Shown here: one piece after another, positions 1 through 6,117 of the stretch
How the letters are laid out: each line of letters starts with the position of its first letter
Numbering within the stretch: the stretch's first letter is position 1
DNA from: an uncultured Oscillospiraceae bacterium
GTDB taxonomy: Bacteria > Bacillota > Clostridia > UBA1212 > SIG427
NCBI GenBank assembly: GCA_902465325.1
Contig: CABQMV010000059.1
Coordinates: 1-11,977, forward strand
Reading direction: 5' to 3'
DNA: 11,977 bases
Notes under the pieces: model-generated
What the model saw: the letters and a program-made list of their open reading frames with translations, nothing else
Told to the model about the DNA's origin: nothing
Database searches by the model: none
Program-made: the position numbers and the translations under genes

Positions 1-2
1 CA

Positions 3-41
3 GATGATAGTTGGATGGCGACGTCCCGCGAAAGTATGTAG
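3..41 (+). CDS. possible 3' end of an upstream gene (partial)
   Basis: Reading frame 3 is open from the window edge and ends at a TAG at 39-41, with the last residues DDSWMATSRESM. A strong + strand terminator begins 16 bases later, which is what one expects just after the last gene of a transcription unit. The other two forward frames either stop at once or run through the terminator. The fragment is too short to assign to a family, and it could instead be the tail of a non-coding RNA. Confidence 0.25.
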   Translation, partial: DDSWMATSRESM

Positions 42-56
42 CTGCCGGATATATAT

Positions 57-97
57 GAAGGCTCTGTGCAGAAGGCGCAGGGCTTTCTCTTTTTTAT
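57..97 (+). terminator. intrinsic terminator of the gene to the left
   Basis: Bases 61-69 (GCTCTGTGC) pair with 75-83 (GCGCAGGGC) around a 5-base loop. Two of the nine pairs are G-U, and the stem can be extended by GAAG/TTTC outside it. It is followed by a T-rich tract (84-97). The hairpin lies directly beyond the stop of the convergent reductase gene. Read on the minus strand it has no T tract, so it serves the + strand. Confidence 0.75.
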
Positions 98-828
98 ATT
101 ACCATTCCCCCATTAATTCCAATTACTTGTCCTGTGATAAAAGAAGCCTGGGAAGAAAGCAGGTATTTGACCATAAAGGCAATATCCTGGGGCTGTCCTA
201 ATCTGTTTACGGGTGTTTCCTCCTGGAGAGTCTGCAGCGTTTCCGGACTCAGCGGGGCGTTCATAGGGGTGTCAATTACCCCGGGAGCAATGCAGTTTAC
301 TGTGATCCCGGAGGGACCTGCTTCCTTGGCTAGCGCTTTTGTCAGTGCTATGACAGCGCCCTTTGTGGCAGAGTAAGCAGCTTCACAGGAGGCACCTACC
401 TGGCCCCACATAGAAGCGATGTTGATAATACGGCCGAATTTTTTTTGAATCATAGCGGGAAGGCCGTATTTCGCAGTCAAAAAACAGCTTCGCACATTGA
501 CCTGAAACAGTCTGTCCCATTGTTCTGCTGTCATGTCTGTTATCAATCCCCACCAGGAAATGCCCGCGTTGTTTATTATCATATCTACTTCCCCAAATTC
601 ACAGACGGCTTTTTTAAATAAGTCCTCTACCTGCTTTTCCTGGCTGAGGTCTGCCTGTGCAGCCAGACAAAGACTGCCCCGATTGGTACATTCTTCAGCA
701 AGAGCACGCACTTTTTCGCCGTTGCTGTTGCCGCATAAAATTAAATTAAAATCCGATCCGGCCAGAACTTTGGCAATTGCAGAGCCAATTCCCCCGGAGG
801 CGCCTGTCAGTAAAACGGTATTTTTCAT
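94..828 (-). CDS. short-chain dehydrogenase/reductase, possibly EF-P 5-aminopentanone reductase (YmfI-like)
   Basis: This is a classical SDR of 244 residues, the usual length for FabG-type enzymes. It shows the Rossmann nucleotide motif TGASGGIG (8-15), NNAG (86-89), and the catalytic tetrad Asn111, Ser139, Tyr152 and Lys156 (YSATK). It ends with the usual 'TGQVIGINGG' tail. Such enzymes reduce a carbonyl with NAD(P)H in the cytosol. The active-site stretch WGQVGASCEAAYSATKG, followed by TKALAKE and IDTPMN, resembles from memory the YmfI family, which reduces the 5-aminopentanone group on Lys32 of elongation factor P in Bacillus. The alternative is FabG (3-oxoacyl-ACP reductase), but no fatty-acid synthesis gene is adjacent. 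The ATG is preceded by AGAGG at a spacing of 9 and by a strong promoter. The SDR call is certain; the substrate is inferred. Confidence 0.93.
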   Translation of the reverse strand: MKNTVLLTGASGGIGSAIAKVLAGSDFNLILCGNSNGEKVRALAEECTNRGSLCLAAQADLSQEKQVEDLFKKAVCEFGEVDMIINNAGISWWGLITDMTAEQWDRLFQVNVRSCFLTAKYGLPAMIQKKFGRIINIASMWGQVGASCEAAYSATKGAVIALTKALAKEAGPSGITVNCIAPGVIDTPMNAPLSPETLQTLQEETPVNRLGQPQDIAFMVKYLLSSQASFITGQVIGINGGMVI

Positions 829-860
829 TTATGCTATCCTCTCTTCTTTCTTGCAGGTTT

Positions 861-889
861 ATTATAGGAGGTAAACACTTTTTTGGCAA
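861..889 (-). promoter_or_regulatory. sigma-A promoter for the reductase gene
   Basis: Read on the minus strand, TTGCCA (884-889) and a perfect TATAAT (861-866) are separated by exactly 17 bases. Transcription would start near 854, giving a leader of about 26 nt before the ATG at 828. Confidence 0.8.
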
Positions 890-896
890 GAAATTG

Positions 897-905
897 TGGT
901 ACAAT
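897..905 (+). promoter_or_regulatory. extended -10 promoter for the Nudix-GerMN pair
   Basis: TGGTACAAT is an extended -10 (TGn plus TACAAT). There is no good -35 at the right distance: the 17-bp-spaced hexamer is poor and TTGGCA at 883-888 is too close. An alternative is TTGTGG (894-899), 16 bases, TAATAC (916-921). The start would fall near 912, so the transcript leader is about 28 nt. The site is back to back with the reductase promoter. Confidence 0.5.
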
Positions 906-939
906 AGTCTTGGAATAATACAGGAAAGAGGATTTTGGC

Positions 940-1611
940 ATGGAAGTTATAGCAGAATACAGAAATGAAATTTTGGGAAGCTTTGTTTGTCAGCCTTTGT
1001 CTCATGAAGATGCGCCCCATGCGGTAAAACGCTGCTTGAATCAACAGCTGTCCGTTGTTGCCGCAAAGATATATAGGCTGACGGACAGTCAGTATTATGC
1101 GCAGATCAGCTGTATAGAAAGGCGGGAGACGGCGGGAAGCCAGGCTCCTTTTTCCTCCCCTGTACTTTCTGCAGAGAAACCAAGTACGCTGGAACAGCCG
1201 GTATTATGGTATGATAAAGTATGCGGCGCTGTTGTTTTCAGAAAGGGCAAGGAACGACAGTACATCATCATAAAAAATTTATCGGGCCATATTGGTTTTC
1301 CGAAAGGTCACTGTGAGGATGGGGAAAGTGAAGAAGAGACTGCCCGGCGAGAGGTTTTGGAGGAAATTGGGATTTCAGTTTCCCTTATTCCGGGGTTTCG
1401 CTGCGAAATGCATTATGAAGCGGCCATTGAAGGGGAGATCCTGGAGAAAACAGGCGTATATTTTCTGGCGGCCGTTAATGAGGAAGCAGTAAAAATACAA
1501 AATGAAGAAATTCCGGATTGGTGGACGCTGCCTTATGAAGAGGCTTTACAGAAATTGAATTTTGGAAGTGACAGGAATATTTTAAGACGGGCACAGTATT
1601 ATTGCATATAG
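940..1611 (+). CDS. Nudix hydrolase (Ap4A hydrolase-like) with unassigned N-terminal region
   Basis: The C-terminal part (about residues 92-215) is a Nudix domain. The complete Nudix box is at 123-145, starting GHCEDGE and ending REVLEEIGI, and fits Gx5Ex7REUxEExGU with every metal-binding Glu present. The lead-in GHIGFPKGH resembles asymmetric bis(5'-nucleosyl)-tetraphosphatases, which split Ap4A into ATP and AMP, but the substrate cannot be read from sequence alone. Residues 1-90 precede the domain and match no family I recognise; most Ap4A-type Nudix enzymes are about 140-150 residues, so this one is about 75 longer. The ATG has the Shine-Dalgarno AAAGAGG at a spacing of 8. The GerMN gene follows after 22 bases, so the two are probably co-transcribed. 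Confidence 0.9.
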   Translation: MEVIAEYRNEILGSFVCQPLSHEDAPHAVKRCLNQQLSVVAAKIYRLTDSQYYAQISCIERRETAGSQAPFSSPVLSAEKPSTLEQPVLWYDKVCGAVVFRKGKERQYIIIKNLSGHIGFPKGHCEDGESEEETARREVLEEIGISVSLIPGFRCEMHYEAAIEGEILEKTGVYFLAAVNEEAVKIQNEEIPDWWTLPYEEALQKLNFGSDRNILRRAQYYCI

Positions 1612-1633
1612 AATAAAATTTTGAGGTGCAATA

Positions 1634-2278
1634 ATGAAAAGAAAGCAATATTTTTTATGTGTCACAGCGGTGGTGTTGAGCCTGTTGTGCCTTTTTACGG
1701 CCTGCAGTAAAAAGGAAGGGGATAAAGATGAGTATGAGCCTACCAGCAGCCTTGAGATGACAGAAAGCGAAGCCGCTGCATTAGGCGAGAAGGTAAGGGT
1801 TTTACTGTACTTTACCGATTCTAAGGGGACCAATCTTTTTGCGGAAAGCCAGCTGGTCGAATTTACTGCCAGAGACCGCAGAACAGAAAATATGGCAAAA
1901 AAAATTTGTGAAATGCTGGCAGCCGGACCGGCCAATAAGGATCTGTATGTAAATACGCTGCCTGCAGACTCCGCAGTCCGTTCTGTAAAGCTTGAAAAGG
2001 GGATTGCTACAGTAGATTTTAATGAAGCATTTTTATCTAATTTATCGTCCGATGCGGCTAAGTTAGATTTGATGGTCTGTGCAATAACCAATACGCTGAC
2101 GGAATTGAAAGAAATTAATCAGGTTATTATCACTGTAGACGGCAAGGCCCCGGGAAAAATGGAATGCGGCTATGAGTTTAAAGCAAATTCCCGAAACCTG
2201 GAGATTATTTCTGCCCAGGCGGCTGCAGCGGAAACAGATTATTCCGAAGAGGCTTTTTCTGATGTGGCGCTGGAGTAA
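1634..2278 (+). CDS. GerMN-domain lipoprotein
   Basis: The protein begins with a basic tip (MKRKQ), a hydrophobic stretch at 6-22 and a lipobox-like LFTAC with Cys24 as the likely lipidated residue. Phe at -3 is less usual than Leu. An acidic, polar linker follows. Residues about 53-185 match the GerMN fold, with YFTDSKGTNL, a central block around ADSAVRSVKLEKGIATVDFN, and VIITVDGK. The domain was named from the Bacillus spore protein GerM, which acts at the mother-cell/forespore interface. GerMN lipoproteins also occur outside sporulation, so the role here is open. Expected location is the outer face of the cytoplasmic membrane. The start has GAGGTG 5 bases upstream of the ATG. Confidence 0.88.
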   Translation: MKRKQYFLCVTAVVLSLLCLFTACSKKEGDKDEYEPTSSLEMTESEAAALGEKVRVLLYFTDSKGTNLFAESQLVEFTARDRRTENMAKKICEMLAAGPANKDLYVNTLPADSAVRSVKLEKGIATVDFNEAFLSNLSSDAAKLDLMVCAITNTLTELKEINQVIITVDGKAPGKMECGYEFKANSRNLEIISAQAAAAETDYSEEAFSDVALE

Positions 2279-2281
2279 AAA

Positions 2282-2303
2282 GGAGAGCTGCCCTTCGGCT
2301 CCC
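2282..2303 (+). terminator. weak hairpin after the GerMN gene
   Basis: GAGCTG (2285-2290) pairs with CGGCTC (2296-2301) over a 5-base loop, with GG/CC beyond a bulged A. The + strand continues with CCTGTGTTTG, so there is no real U tract. On the minus strand the hairpin is followed by TTTTT, but no minus-strand gene lies there to be terminated. It may partly insulate the GerMN gene from the ddl promoter. Confidence 0.35.
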
Positions 2304-2309
2304 CTGTGT

Positions 2310-2338
2310 TTGAAAAAAGCCCCTGTTTGTTGTATAAT
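2310..2338 (+). promoter_or_regulatory. sigma-A promoter of the ddl-murI operon
   Basis: TTGAAA (2310-2315), a 17-base spacer and a perfect TATAAT (2333-2338). The predicted start is near 2345, giving a leader of about 34 nt before the ddl ATG with the ribosome site AAAGGTGAG at 2362-2370. Strong constitutive expression is likely. Confidence 0.85.
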
Positions 2339-2378
2339 AGAAAAGCGTATTATATAAAAATAAAGGTGAGACTGTTTT

Positions 2379-3452
2379 ATGGATAAAATAAAGGTAGCAG
2401 TTCTGTTTGGCGGGATGTCAACAGAGCATGAGGTGTCCTGTGTATCTGCCTATTCGGTTATAAAGGGCTTTGACCAAAAGAAATTCTGCGTTGTAACGGT
2501 GGGATTGGCAAAAAACGGGGATTGGCTGCTGTATACCGGGCCGGCAGAGGCGATTCGGGACGGGTCCTGGGAGCCAATTGCCCGCAAGGGGAAGGAATTG
2601 GCACAGGGCGGCTGTGATCTTGCCGAAGGGCTTCAGGCTGTACGGGACTGCCAGGTGGTTTTTCCGGTACTGCATGGTTTAAACTGTGAAGATGGTACGA
2701 TTCAGGGCCTGATGGAGCTGTTAAAAAAGCCTTATGTGGGCTGTAATGTATTGGCATCGGCCGTAGGGATGGATAAAGCCTATACCAAGATTATAGCAGA
2801 GAAGGCGGGGATTCCTCAGTGCAGACATACTGTTGTACATAGGGACGTTTTACTGGAGAACAATGCTGCCTACACAGATTTTATTGAAAAGGAAATTGGG
2901 TTTCCCTGCTTTGTGAAGCCGTCTAATTCCGGATCCTCTGTAGGGGTCTTTAAAGTAAAAGACCGGGAGGCGTTGGTTCCTGTTTTACTGGAGGCACAAA
3001 AGTTTGACAGAAAAGTTATTGTGGAGGAATTTATTAAGGGTCGGGAGATTGAGTGCGCCGTTTTGGGAAACCGTCGGCCGGAAGCTGCCACGCCGGGTGA
3101 AATCAAGCCTTCAAAGGAATTTTATGATTACGAAGATAAATATCAAAAGGGAGCCAGTATTACTGTTATACCGGCAGCGCTTCCAGAGGAAGCGCTGAAT
3201 CAAATAAAGCAGTATGCCATTGCTGTTTTCAGCGCCTTAGACTGTTCCGGACTTTCCCGGGTAGACTTTTTTTATGAAGAAAAAACAGGGCGTATTTTAT
3301 TTAATGAAATCAATACGCTGCCCGGATTTACAGAAATCAGCATGTACAGTAAGCTGTGGGCTGCGGAAGGCCTGTCTTTTACAGAGCTCCTCAGTCGGCT
3401 TGTGGAATTGGCTTTTGAGAGACAGGAAGAGAACAAAAGAGAAATTATCTAA
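2379..3452 (+). CDS. ddl: D-alanine--D-alanine ligase
   Basis: This cytosolic ATP-grasp ligase joins two D-Ala molecules with ATP to make the dipeptide end of the peptidoglycan stem. Visible motifs are GGMSTEHEVS (11-20) at the N-terminus, HGLNCEDGTIQG (99-110), the ATP-binding KPSNSGSSVGV (180-190), the active-site loop FYDYEDKY (248-255) and NEINTLPGFT (309-318) with metal-binding Glu and Asn. The tyrosines in the FYDYEDKY loop are those of D-Ala-D-Ala enzymes and differ from the VanA-type loop, so a resistance-type D-Lac ligase is unlikely. At 357 residues it is a normal length. One oddity is Cys103 where many Ddl proteins have Gly in HGxxGEDG. It is the first gene of an operon; murI follows after 15 bases. 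Confidence 0.96.
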   Translation: MDKIKVAVLFGGMSTEHEVSCVSAYSVIKGFDQKKFCVVTVGLAKNGDWLLYTGPAEAIRDGSWEPIARKGKELAQGGCDLAEGLQAVRDCQVVFPVLHGLNCEDGTIQGLMELLKKPYVGCNVLASAVGMDKAYTKIIAEKAGIPQCRHTVVHRDVLLENNAAYTDFIEKEIGFPCFVKPSNSGSSVGVFKVKDREALVPVLLEAQKFDRKVIVEEFIKGREIECAVLGNRRPEAATPGEIKPSKEFYDYEDKYQKGASITVIPAALPEEALNQIKQYAIAVFSALDCSGLSRVDFFYEEKTGRILFNEINTLPGFTEISMYSKLWAAEGLSFTELLSRLVELAFERQEENKREII

Positions 3453-3467
3453 TTTAAGGAGAGCTAT

Positions 3468-4295
3468 ATGGATAACAGGCCAATAGGTATTTTTGATTCC
3501 GGATTAGGCGGACTGACAGTGCTGAATGCCGTGCATAGGCTGCTGCCCAAGGAGCAGCTGGTTTATTTCGGAGACAGCGGGAGAGCACCCTATGGAACGA
3601 AATCCAAGGAAACCATTATAAAATATACATACCAGGATATCAATTTTTTGCTGAGCAAAGGGGTAAAAATGATTGTAATTGCCTGCAATACCGCCAGTGC
3701 CTGCAGCCTGGAAAGTGTAAGGAGAGGGTATTCCATACCGATTGTAGAGGTGGTAGGCCCTGGCGCTCAGGCCGCGGCACGGGCTACAAAGACGGGGCAT
3801 ATCGGCGTTATCGGGACGCCGGCTACCATTGGAAGCGGCGTATATGAAAGGGCAATAAAAAAGCTGCTGCCCAATTGTCAGTGTTCAAAAAAGGCCTGTC
3901 CCTTATTTGTTCCTCTGGTAGAGGAGGGCTGGTGGGATCATGAGGTTTCGCAGCTGGTTGCAGAAGAGTACCTAAAGGATTTAAAATCTGCAGAATTAGA
4001 TTCGCTGGTTTTGGGCTGTACCCACTATCCTCTATTGACAGCTGTAATTCAAAAGGTTATGGGAGATCAGGTTACACTGATCAATTCCGCAAAAGAGGTG
4101 GCGCTGGCCGTTAAAGATTCTCTGATGAAGCTGGATATGTGCAGGGACCCGGAGCTGTTGTCGGGGGCCGGAGAAATGAAATTCTATACCAGCGACAGTG
4201 TAGACAAGTTTGCCTCTCTTGGCAGTGTGTTTTTAAATATGCCCATAGATGCTGTAAAGAAAGTGGAAATTGAAAAGGAGCGGGATCGGCCATGA
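3468..4295 (+). CDS. murI: glutamate racemase
   Basis: MurI converts L-Glu to D-Glu, which MurD adds to the peptidoglycan stem peptide. The enzyme is cofactor-independent and uses two cysteines as acid/base pair: Cys73 in IACNTASA and Cys184 in LVLGCTHYPLL, with His186 beside it. Other signatures are IGIFDSGLGGLTVL (6-19, with Asp10), YFGDSGRAPYG (33-43), GVIGTPATI (113-121) and PLVEEG (149-154). The length of 275 residues is normal. The start has AAGGAGAG about 6 bases upstream. The stop overlaps the next gene's start in an ATGA, so translation is probably coupled. Placed right after ddl, it gives one transcript for the two D-amino-acid steps of wall precursor synthesis. Confidence 0.96.
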   Translation: MDNRPIGIFDSGLGGLTVLNAVHRLLPKEQLVYFGDSGRAPYGTKSKETIIKYTYQDINFLLSKGVKMIVIACNTASACSLESVRRGYSIPIVEVVGPGAQAAARATKTGHIGVIGTPATIGSGVYERAIKKLLPNCQCSKKACPLFVPLVEEGWWDHEVSQLVAEEYLKDLKSAELDSLVLGCTHYPLLTAVIQKVMGDQVTLINSAKEVALAVKDSLMKLDMCRDPELLSGAGEMKFYTSDSVDKFASLGSVFLNMPIDAVKKVEIEKERDRP

Positions 4296-4729
4296 AGAAG
4301 GAACAGCAGCGTAAAGTAAAGCTTATTATCCACAGCGGTTCCCAGAATGACGGAAGCAATATTGCTGTTTTAGAGGGGTGGTACTCTGGCAGAGGAAATC
4401 TCCATTGCCTGGAATATGCGGAACGGGGAGAGGAAATGAAGGGGACGATGACCCGGATCCTTTTTTTGAGCGATCATGCATCCATTACCAGGCAGGGAAC
4501 CATAAACAGCAAAATGGAATTTTACCCGGATACAGTGAAGGGTTCCTATTATGAAACCCAATACGGGTCTGTTTATATGGAAATTGAAACCCGGCATGTA
4601 GCTTTTCTCTCCACTGGGACAGGCTATGAGGGCAGGATTGCCTATAAGCTTATTTTTGGCGGGGACCGCAACAACTCTGATGAACGGGATATGAAAATTC
4701 AGGTGCAGTTCTGCGATGAAGACTGTTGA
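4292..4729 (+). CDS. DUF1934 (YwiB-like) family protein
   Basis: A 145-residue protein without signal peptide or membrane segment. It is built of alternating beta-strand-like segments, as in the DUF1934/YwiB family of calycin-like beta barrels. Characteristic pieces are the strand VKLIIHSGSQNDG near the start, SITRQGTINSKMEFYPD in the middle (where family members carry 'V.R.G...M.F') and TGYEGRIAYKLIFGG toward the end. The biochemical function of the family is not established. In Bacillus subtilis, as I recall, ywiB adjoins argS, and here too the next gene is ArgS-related. It overlaps murI by 4 bases and the following gene by 14, so it is an internal cistron of the ddl operon. Confidence 0.85.
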   Translation: MKKEQQRKVKLIIHSGSQNDGSNIAVLEGWYSGRGNLHCLEYAERGEEMKGTMTRILFLSDHASITRQGTINSKMEFYPDTVKGSYYETQYGSVYMEIETRHVAFLSTGTGYEGRIAYKLIFGGDRNNSDERDMKIQVQFCDEDC

Positions 4730-5324
4730 ACTTCGCAGGGACCTTTTGCTTGCAGCAATCCGCTGTAAATTTCTTTTACCGGAGGAGAAAAAAAGGTGCC
4801 CTCCCATTCTTTTTCGCTGTCTTTCTCCTGACCTGGGAGGAGTCGAGAGAGAGGGCGATCTTTCGACTGCGTGGGCTTTTTCGCTTAGTAAAGTTTCCTT
4901 GCCTGCAGAGGAGATTGCCCGGAAAATTGCAGAGCAGAATCCAAATTGGAAGGCCGTTAACGGTTTTTTGAATATTAGGCTGACGGACCAGCAGATATTA
5001 GCTGCTGTGAACGCCTTGGCTCAACAGTTTATCCCAGAAAAATATTTATTTGTTCATCCGAATGACAGCCATAAAGCATTTTTGCAGGAATACTGCATTT
5101 ATCGGGCTTCCCGCAGCCCTGCTGCCCCCAAAAGCTGCAAAACGCTGCCAGAGGGCGTTTTGAGAAATCTGGGGGTATTGATTCTATATGCCGATTTAGG
5201 AGGCGCGCCGGAGGTGTTGGCGAAGGCTGTGTATCAATATTTTCTTCAGACTCCTGCTTTCTGTCCGGGGCCCTGGCCCTTTGCCGCGGCTGAAATTTTT
5301 GCGCGTCAGATGTATAACCTGTAA
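4716..5324 (+). CDS. ArgS-related protein lacking the synthetase catalytic domain
   Basis: A 202-residue protein that resembles the ends of arginyl-tRNA synthetase with the middle missing. Residues about 1-105 look like the ArgS N-terminal additional domain, which contacts the tRNA-Arg D-loop: GDLSTAWAFSLSK (47-59), LPAEEIARKIAEQ (62-74), then AVNGFLNIRLTDQQ (80-93), corresponding to ArgS 'vaGpGFiNi.l'. Residues about 120-180 (FLQEYCIYRAS, then a helical run ending VYQYFLQTP) may be a reduced DALR anticodon-binding domain; this is less certain. There is no HIGH or KMSKS signature, so it cannot be a working synthetase alone. The frame is intact with no sign of decay. The start has a moderate AGGTG at a spacing of 10 inside the upstream gene. 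A tRNA-binding or ArgS-partner role is only a guess. Confidence 0.65.
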   Translation: MKTVELRRDLLLAAIRCKFLLPEEKKRCPPILFRCLSPDLGGVEREGDLSTAWAFSLSKVSLPAEEIARKIAEQNPNWKAVNGFLNIRLTDQQILAAVNALAQQFIPEKYLFVHPNDSHKAFLQEYCIYRASRSPAAPKSCKTLPEGVLRNLGVLILYADLGGAPEVLAKAVYQYFLQTPAFCPGPWPFAAAEIFARQMYNL

Positions 5325-5340
5325 AATACCGGAAATACTT
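5312..5340 (+). promoter_or_regulatory. candidate sigma-F promoter of spoIIR
   Basis: GTATA (5312-5316), 14 bases, then GGAAATACTT (5331-5340). This agrees with the Bacillus sigma-F pattern (-35 GYATA; -10 GGnnAnAnTw) at every conserved base and with near-normal spacing. spoIIR is a known forespore sigma-F gene in Bacillus. The -35 lies in the last codons of the upstream gene and its TAA (5322-5324) is inside the spacer. The leader would be about 59 nt. No convincing sigma-A promoter is present. Confidence 0.7.
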
Positions 5341-5380
5341 ACCTCTGTAAGGTTTGATGAAAGCAGATTTTCCCGGGAAA

Positions 5381-5396
5381 CTGCAAATTTTTGCAG
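5381..5396 (+). repeat. palindrome overlapping the spoIIR ribosome site
   Basis: CTGCAAA (5381-5387) and TTTGCAG (5390-5396) form a perfect 7-bp inverted repeat with a 2-base centre. The right arm runs into the Shine-Dalgarno AGGAGG (5395-5400). It could be an operator or a small mRNA hairpin that partly hides the ribosome site; a 2-base loop would force the inner pairs open. Confidence 0.6.
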
Positions 5397-5405
5397 GAGG
5401 AAAAT

Positions 5406-6074
5406 ATGAAGAGGTATAAAGACAGAATTTTACATGGGGTACTCTGGCTTTTTGTAGGCGCGTTTCTTATTATAGCAGGGCTGGCGCTTTATTCTGCCAG
5501 TGTAATGAAAGATTTAAAAGAGAACATAGTGAGGCTGCATGTTGTGGCAGACAGTAACGATGAGGAGGCGCAGGCTTTAAAATTAAAAGTGCGCGACAGT
5601 GTTGCACAATACACAGCAGAACTTTTAAAGGATGTCGAGAGCGCGGAGGAATCCTATCGCATTTTGCAGATGAATATGGACAAAATACAGGAAATTGCCC
5701 AGGACAGGGCGAGAGCAGAGGGCTGCTCTCTGTCGGTGACAGCGCAGATTGGAGATTTTGAATTCCCTGTTAAAAGCTATGGAAACATTACGCTGCCTAC
5801 AGGAAATTATAATGCGGTGAGGGTTACCATAGGAGAAGGACAGGGACAGAATTGGTGGTGTGTTCTATTCCCTCCGCTATGTTTTGTAGATGCTGAGGCA
5901 ACGGCAGTGAGTGCCAGCGGCAGGGCGCAGCTTCAGGAAAACCTCAGTGAGGAAACCTATGCGGTTATTGAAAATCCTCCGGAATCGGAAGAAATTCAGA
6001 TTCGGTTTAAGGTTGTGGATTTCTTTGAAAGTATTGCCCAAAAAGCAAGGCAGACATGGACAAATTTATTTTAG
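5406..6074 (+). CDS. spoIIR: stage II sporulation protein R
   Basis: SpoIIR is made in the forespore and exported to the intermembrane space, where it activates the SpoIIGA protease that matures pro-sigma-E in the mother cell. This 222-residue protein has a membrane/signal segment at 11-31. The family hallmarks follow: RLHVVADSNDEEAQALKLKVRD (43-64, where relatives read RLHVIANSD), ITLPTGNYNAVRVTIGEGQGQNWW (residues 128-151) and CVLFPPLCFVDAEA (152-165). I chose the ATG at 5406. An in-frame TTG at 5391 would add five residues but would place the AGGAGG ribosome site inside the coding region; that site is 5 bases before the ATG. It follows the ArgS-like gene by 81 bases and seems separately controlled. 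The gene implies a sporulating organism. Confidence 0.95.
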   Translation: MKRYKDRILHGVLWLFVGAFLIIAGLALYSASVMKDLKENIVRLHVVADSNDEEAQALKLKVRDSVAQYTAELLKDVESAEESYRILQMNMDKIQEIAQDRARAEGCSLSVTAQIGDFEFPVKSYGNITLPTGNYNAVRVTIGEGQGQNWWCVLFPPLCFVDAEATAVSASGRAQLQENLSEETYAVIENPPESEEIQIRFKVVDFFESIAQKARQTWTNLF

Positions 6075-6085
6075 CGTGGTAAAAT
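6057..6085 (+). promoter_or_regulatory. sigma-A promoter of the choice-of-anchor-A/LRR gene
   Basis: TGGACA (6057-6062), 17 bases, then TAAAAT (6080-6085), preceded by TGG as an extended -10. The site overlaps the last codons of spoIIR. The start would be near 6092, with a leader of about 26 nt carrying AAGGTG. It suggests that the downstream gene is expressed in vegetative cells, apart from spoIIR. Confidence 0.65.
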
Positions 6086-6117
6086 AAAATAAAAGTCTAT
6101 TAAGGTGTTTTGTTGGA

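Noticed and set aside
4..201. Small + strand open frame of 65 codons at the left edge
   Set aside because: It runs through the terminator hairpin and T tract and into the 3' end of the reductase gene on the other strand, and the product has no family features.
1582..2091. 169-codon minus-strand frame opposite the GerMN gene
   Set aside because: Antisense to a gene with clear lipoprotein and GerMN features; low-complexity Ser/Ala-rich product without its own signals.
2379..3452. Glycopeptide-resistance ligase (VanA/VanB or VanC type) in place of housekeeping Ddl
   Set aside because: The FYDYEDKY loop is that of D-Ala-D-Ala ligases, and no vanH, vanX, vanT or two-component genes are near; murI follows instead.
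5339..5352. Small inverted repeat CTTAC-CTCT-GTAAG as a terminator before spoIIR
   Set aside because: Only 5 bp of stem, no G+C-rich core and no following T tract.
5391..5405. TTG start giving spoIIR five extra residues
   Set aside because: The extra codons contain the AGGAGG ribosome site itself; the ATG at 5406 is correctly placed after it and begins the normal basic N-terminus.
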